Assembly: GCA_023548195.1 (NCBI GenBank)
Contig: JAJHZJ010000043.1
Span: 186,001 to 250,000 of the forward strand
DNA: 64,000 nt
Reading direction: 5' to 3'
From: Bettongia penicillata ogilbyi
Taxonomy: Eukaryota > Chordata > Mammalia > Diprotodontia > Potoroidae
Below are positions 59,300-64,000 of this stretch, in pieces. A program made the position numbers and the translations under genes. The stretch's first letter is position 1, and each line of letters starts with the position of its first letter. The notes below the pieces were generated by a model. The model did not search any database. It saw only the letters and a list, made by a program, of their open reading frames with translations, and had not been told where the DNA came from.

Positions 59300-61600
59300 A
59301 GGGGGACTGAGACAAGATGGAAGAATAGAATGACTCTAGCTCTCCCCCCATAGCCCATAAAATACCTGTAAAACATGACCCTAAACAAATTCTAGAGTAG
59401 CAGAAGCTACAAAATGACAGAGTGAAAGAGATTTCCAGCCCAAGACAGCCTGGAAGTTGAACAGGAATTGCACCAGAGCAAAGTGCAGCCCTTGGAGCAC
59501 AGTTTAGCCTTGGCCATGAAATGCAAACAGGCCTTACCAGTGGAATCCCCAGTAGCAGAGGCAGTTTCCAGATTACTCAACCCACAAATGCCAAAGACAG
59601 CTTCAAAGATCAGTGAAAAAGTGCTTTCAACTGAGTGCGAAAGCATCATGTTCTGGCCTCAGGGGCTCCGGGGTATCAGCAGCACAGCTTTCATTTTAAG
59701 AGTCCTCTGCCTAAAGTCCCAGGGGGTAATCAAGCAGCTGATCTGGATTTCAACCCTCAGTGGCAGCTCTGAGATGAGGAGGAGCAGGCTGGTGTGGTGG
59801 AGCTGGAGGTGGTGGTGGAGAGAGAAGCCCACTCAAAGATTCTAGGCAGAAAAGCTCTATTGTCCCAGTCTTGGCCACATGGCCTCAGCAGGAATAGAAC
59901 CAGAGCAGATCTTGGGGGCAGAATCCTTGGCAGCAGCTGTGGTTCCCACATTACTCAACCCACAAACACCAAAGACAGCTTCAAAGATCCTGGGCAGAAA
60001 AGCTTATGGTAGCTCCCAGATGAGGGTACAGGACAGGAGAGGAATAAACTCCTCTCCCTGGATTGTGCCACCTTAGAGGAACTTAGAACTTACAGGTCCC
60101 CAGAGTATATCCTCCTCTGGACAAAGAGTCAAGTAATTGATGGAGAAAATGCCCCCAAAAGGGGAAAAAATAAGACTATAAAAGGCTACTTTCTTGGTCA
60201 GCAAGTATTTTCTTCCATCCTTTCAGATGAGAAAGAACAATGCTTACCCTCAGAGGAAGACCTAAAAGTCAAGGCTTCTGCATCCACAACCTCCAAAATA
60301 AATATGCAGTGGTCTCAGGCCATGGAAGAGCTCAAAAAGGATTTTGAAAATCAAGTAAGACAGGTGGAGGAAAAATTGGGAAGAGAAATGAGAGTGATGC
60401 AAGAAAATCATGAAAACCAAGTTAACAACTTGCTAAAGGAGACCCAAAAAATGCTGAGGAAAACAATACCTTTAAAAATAAGCTAACCCAATTGACAAAA
60501 GAGGTCCAAAAAGTCAATGAGGAGAAGAATGCTTTAAAAAGCAGAATTAGCCAAATGGAAAAGGAAGTTCAGAAGCTCACTGAAGAAAATAGTACTTTAA
60601 AAATTAGAATGGAGCAAATGGAAGCTAATGACTTTATGAAAAACCAAGAAATCACAAAACAAAATCAAAAGAATGAAAAAAATAGAAGATAATGTGAAAT
60701 ATCTCATTGGAAAAACAACTGACCTGGAAAATGATCCAGGAGAGACAGTTTATAAATTATGGAAGATTTAATTGTATAAAGAATACAGAGGAAAGAGAGA
60801 GCAGACGTTTAAGGGTCATGAGTCAGAGAGAAAAACATAAACCAAACTCATGACTTTAATTGTGAATGGATTTAAACAATACCATTTACAAAGTGACAGA
60901 AAGCAAAATCCTACAATCTGTTGCTTATAAGAAACGCAACTGAAAACCAAAGATATGGACAGAATTTAAATGAAGAGATGGGAAAAAAGTTTTACTTTTC
61001 ATCAAGTGAATTAAAAAAAGTAGAGGTTATCATTGTGCTATTAGACAAAGCAGAAATAGGCAGTCCTCTCCCCCCAAAAAAGGGGTAAATAAGGAAACTG
61101 TATTGTGCTGAAACTACAGACAACTAGCCAGTATCATTCACAAACTTATGTGTTCCAAATGTCTTAGAATCCAAATTCCTAAAAGAAACATAGAAATGAA
61201 AAATAAAAGGAAAAACTGGTTCTTTGGCAAGATTAATCAAACTGATAAACCCTTAGTCAATCTGACTAAAAATGAGAGAGCAGAAAATCAGATCAATACA
61301 ACTGAAAAGAAATAAGAAAGTGAAATCACAGCAAGACCAGAAAAAATCAAAATAGTCAACAGAACAAATGATGCTCAGTACTTACATGTTAACTAAAGTA
61401 AGAACTCAAAGGAACAGAGGAATACCTTCAACTAAATAAAATACCCAAACTCTCAGAAGAACAATTAGAGAACTTCCTTAACCCAATCCCAGAAAAAGAA
61501 ATAGATGGAGCCGTAAAGAAATTATCAAATGAACTGTGCAAATCCCCAAATAAAGAATTTTCTGAGAGGTAGAGGTGGGTTGTGGCAGCATGACACCTTG
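59300..61600 (+). mobile_element. Decayed L1 with 5' region and ORF1
   Basis: An L1-like 5' region begins with GACAAGATGGAAGAATAGA. ORF1 pieces at 60304-60486 and 60492-60692 are lysine/glutamate-rich coiled coil, as expected for the ORF1 RNA-binding trimer. ORF2 remnants run from about 60850 (VNGFKQY-like start) to 61560. It is 3'-truncated and interrupts the right segmental-duplication copy. Confidence 0.75.
60304..60692 (+). pseudogene. L1 ORF1 coiled-coil fragments
   Basis: Two frames, split by a stop near 60484, hold heptad-like runs such as MEELKKDFENQVRQVEEKLG and ISQMEKEVQKLTEENSTLKI. This is the ORF1p coiled coil. No RNA-recognition or C-terminal domain is left. Confidence 0.75.
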
Positions 61601-62339
61601 AAACTCCGTTGTAAGTTTTGGGCAAGGAGAAAGGTGGGCGGAGGGAACCAAGCCAGGCCTACTTTGTGAGCAGTGAAGGAAGAAAGACCTACTTTCCCTC
61701 AGGGGAAGAAGATAGGACATGAAAACTTGCAGAGTCTTTTCCCAGAAGGCTTGCAGACTTTGATCCAATAATGCAATGAATAGCACTCAGGAGCTTGATC
61801 TTGACTGAGCAATATCTGTCAGCAGGCTATGATTTTAGATGACCATGCTAAGTACAAGATTAGATATTTCTCAGTTTGACTGAGGAATCATATTCAATTT
61901 CTTAACACTGAATCCTTTAGGATGGGTAGTCAGGGATTGAGAAATGAAAGGGTTAAGAATGTTTGGAGAAAGTGATTCCTTGTGTATTGACCCATTCAGT
62001 TTCCCTCTGAAGAATCACAATAAACTCAAACTGTTCTGAGCCTCTTGTTCTGACATGAGGTGAGAAAACCAATCTTTAGCAATTCATTGTTGAGCAGAAG
62101 CAGCAGAGATCAGCCCATCACTGTTTTACTGTAATAAGAAAGCCAGTGTTGGATTTGAGGGTTCATTTCAGAACATTCAGAACATTTCAGAACAATGAAG
62201 TTTTGAAATTCCTTCCTTAAATACCTTAGTAGTTTTGGGATCATAGGAAAATGGCAGGAGAATCAGCCCCAAGCCCACTTTGAGCAGGGCAGTATCAGAG
62301 ACAGGGGAGCAGCTTTGCCCTGTGGGCAGTCAATGGCTT

Positions 62340-63000
62340 TGCAGCTGCTGTTCTCTAGATCTTTGTAATGCTCTTTGCCTAGGACTGCTCTCCACTGAAG
62401 CCACTCTAGGCATTTCTCTCCTCAGGCTATTTTGAGGGCCACCTGATTGCCACTGCATCATACACAAAGGATCCTATGGTTTCAGTTCTTTTCTGAGTTC
62501 TTGCAGCCATCCTCAAGCTCCACTGGCATTGCTGTGATTAGTAAGCCTCTCCTTTCTTTCCCTGTTACACAGGATCTCATTTCAGGAATGCTCCTTGTAC
62601 AATATCTTCCTCAGTAGACTTGTTCCAAGGGTCCATGGACCTCCTGTCTTCCTCCCTCTGCCAAACTAGACCAAGATGTCACAGGTGTTTGTGGTTTTCC
62701 CCTTCAGGATTTGGTCTTGTACATTGCCCAGATCCCTTAGGTGTTTGTGGAGAGTTCACTACCTTGCTTCTTGACTCTCCCAGGCCCAGAGACATTGTCC
62801 TCAGTTTACTTAAGTTGAGATAACTGACCCAGATGTTAAGGGATGTGCCCAGCATCACATAGCTCTTAGCGTCTGAGGCTTGATGTGAGCCTAGGCCTTC
62901 CCCAAGGTCAGTCTTCCTGACTCCTTCACCAGTGCTCTCAGGAGAGGACGAAGAGGAAAAGGTCCTGGTAGAAATCTGGCACTGAGGTAATTGATCAACA
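62340..63000. other. Unassigned stretch after the right duplication
   Basis: No gene recognised. A MIR3-like piece (GATCAACAAACATTCATTAAG) begins near 62990 and runs to the L1. Confidence 0.4.
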
Positions 63001-63114
63001 AACATTCATTAAGTGTTTGGGACACACAGAAACAAGGGACAATACAGTTACTCAAGGACCTCACACTCTACTGGGGAATTGTGCAAAGTAGGAGCTAAAG
63101 AAAAGAGAGAAAGC

Positions 63115-63792
63115 CCCTTGGACCTAGCAATAGTGCTTCGAGGACTGTATTCCCAAGAGATCACAAAGATGGGAAAGGGTCCCACATGTACAAAAATATT
63201 TGTAGCAGTTCTCTTTGTGGTGGTCAAAAAGTGGAAATCAAGGGGATGCCCATCAGTTGGGGAATGGCTGAATAAATTATGGTATATAAATGTAATGGAA
63301 TACTATTGGGTTGCAAGAAATGATGAACAGGAAGACTTCAGAGAGGCCTGGAAGGACTTATATGAACTGATGATGAGAGGAAGGAGCAGAACCAGAACTT
63401 TGTGCACAACAACGACCACAGTGTGCAAGAGTTTTTTCTGGTAGACTTGGAACTTTGTAAAACATTCCCAATGGTCTTCTAAGGCAAATGCCTTCCACAT
63501 CCAGAGAAAGAACTATGGAATTCAATCTCAGAATGCAGCAGAGCATTTTTGTGTGTGTGTATTATGTTTTGGTTTGTTATATGATTTCTCCCATTCAATT
63601 TAATTCTCCTACACAGCATGATTATAGAGAAAATGTATTTAATTAGAATGTTTGAGTAGAAACTATATAAAATTGTATGCCATCTCAGAGAGAAAGGGGA
63701 GAGGTAGGGGCAGAAGGAGGGGAAAATAATCATCTAAGTCATATGGTAGTGATTGTAGAACACTGAAAATAAGTCAAATTAATTAATTTTTT
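63115..63792 (+). mobile_element. 5'-truncated L1 3' end
   Basis: It contains the ORF2 end (LRGLYSQEITKMGKGPTCTK, NEQEDFREAWKDLY) and 3' untranslated DNA with an A-rich tail. Flanks AAAAGAGAGAAAGC at 63101-63114 and the same sequence with one extra AG at 63794-63809 look like a target-site duplication. Confidence 0.85.
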
Positions 63793-63892
63793 AAAAAGAG
63801 AGAGAAAGCACTAGAATTAAGAGGGGTTGGGACAGGCTTCCTATAGGTGAAACTGCAGTTGGGACATCAGAAAGTCATTGCAGCCAGTAGGG

Positions 63893-64000
63893 CAGCTAGG
63901 TGGTACGGTGGATAAACTGTCAGGCCTGGAGTCAGAAAAGCTGAGTTCAAATCCAGCCTCAGACTCTTATAAGCTGTGTGACCCTGGGCAAGTCTCTTGA
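63893..64000 (+). repeat. SINE cut by the window end
   Basis: GGGCAGCTAGGTGGTACGGTG head, GAGTTCAAATCC and CCCTGGGCAAGTCTCTTGA. The 3' half lies outside the window. Confidence 0.8.

Larger units (their letters stand above)
53309..62335 (+). repeat. Right copy of flanking segmental duplication
   Basis: This is the partner of the 5.87-16.5 kb copy, in direct orientation and about 47 kb away. Right-only material lies at about 54170-54545 and 57.7-61.9 kb, where an L1 and unassigned DNA interrupt the homology. The shared CORE-SINE at 57145-57345 and MIR at 56385-56610 have counterparts at 14540-14745 and 13750-14010, so both inserted before the duplication. Confidence 0.85.

Noticed and set aside
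57845..59333. Open frames up to 150 codons and a knuckle-like Cys/His cluster as a retroviral gene
   Set aside because: Spacing does not fit a CCHC knuckle and stops abound in the same frame. No protease, polymerase or envelope motif was seen.
1..64000. CRISPR array, phage, operon or other prokaryotic system
   Set aside because: Repeats are interspersed LINE and SINE families or microsatellites, and the only intact gene has introns. Nothing prokaryotic is present.

Overview
The window looks like marsupial genomic DNA from a major histocompatibility complex (MHC) region. This rests on three things: a complete MHC class I heavy-chain gene on the minus strand (about 41.72-45.81 kb with its promoter), a class I alpha-1 domain three residues longer than HLA class I, and a repeat set typical of marsupials. 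That set includes tRNA-headed SINEs with an RTE-like tail, CORE-SINEs of the MON1/WSINE1 kind, BovB/RTE LINEs, marsupial-type L1, and old L2, MIR and L3/CR1. I cannot name the species from sequence alone. The large introns, AT-rich interspersed repeats and absence of operons rule out a prokaryote.

Layout. 0-5.9 kb: L2 remnant, LTR-like segment, decayed L1/HAL1-like element, minus-strand RTE. 5.87-16.5 kb: left copy of a degenerate segmental duplication, interrupted by an LTR-like repeat, a truncated RTE and SINEs. 16.5-22.1 kb: unassigned DNA with two minus-strand LTRs (18.77-19.73 kb) and two similar blocks 4 kb apart. 22.4-25.07 kb: a 5'-truncated minus-strand L1 with a perfect 16-bp target-site duplication. 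25.1-29.7 kb: old L3/CR1 and L2 remnants. 30.36-32.0 kb: relic of a KRAB zinc-finger gene exon. 32.0-37.97 kb: a long, decayed plus-strand L1. 38-41.3 kb: SINE, L1 fragment, MIR. 41.7-45.8 kb: the class I gene. 46-53 kb: SINEs, a second LTR-like copy, RTE and L1 pieces. 53.3-62.34 kb: right copy of the segmental duplication, carrying an extra L1. 63.1-64 kb: L1 3' end and a SINE running off the window.

The class I gene is the only protein-coding gene I regard as intact. Eight coding exons with consensus splice sites join in frame to 360 residues: signal peptide, alpha 1-3, transmembrane segment and cytoplasmic tail. The peptide-anchoring tyrosines, the disulfide cysteines and the N-glycosylation site are kept. 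Upstream lie a kappa-B site, an interferon-response-like element, a CRE-like X2 site, a Y box, a CCAAT box and a TATA box in the order of classical class I promoters. This points to an expressed, inducible class I molecule. Intron 3 consists almost entirely of a 196-bp tandem duplication that copied the exon 4 splice acceptor.

The two segmental-duplication copies flank the class I gene in direct orientation about 47 kb apart. This fits birth-and-death expansion of a class I block and predicts a class I relative just left of the window.
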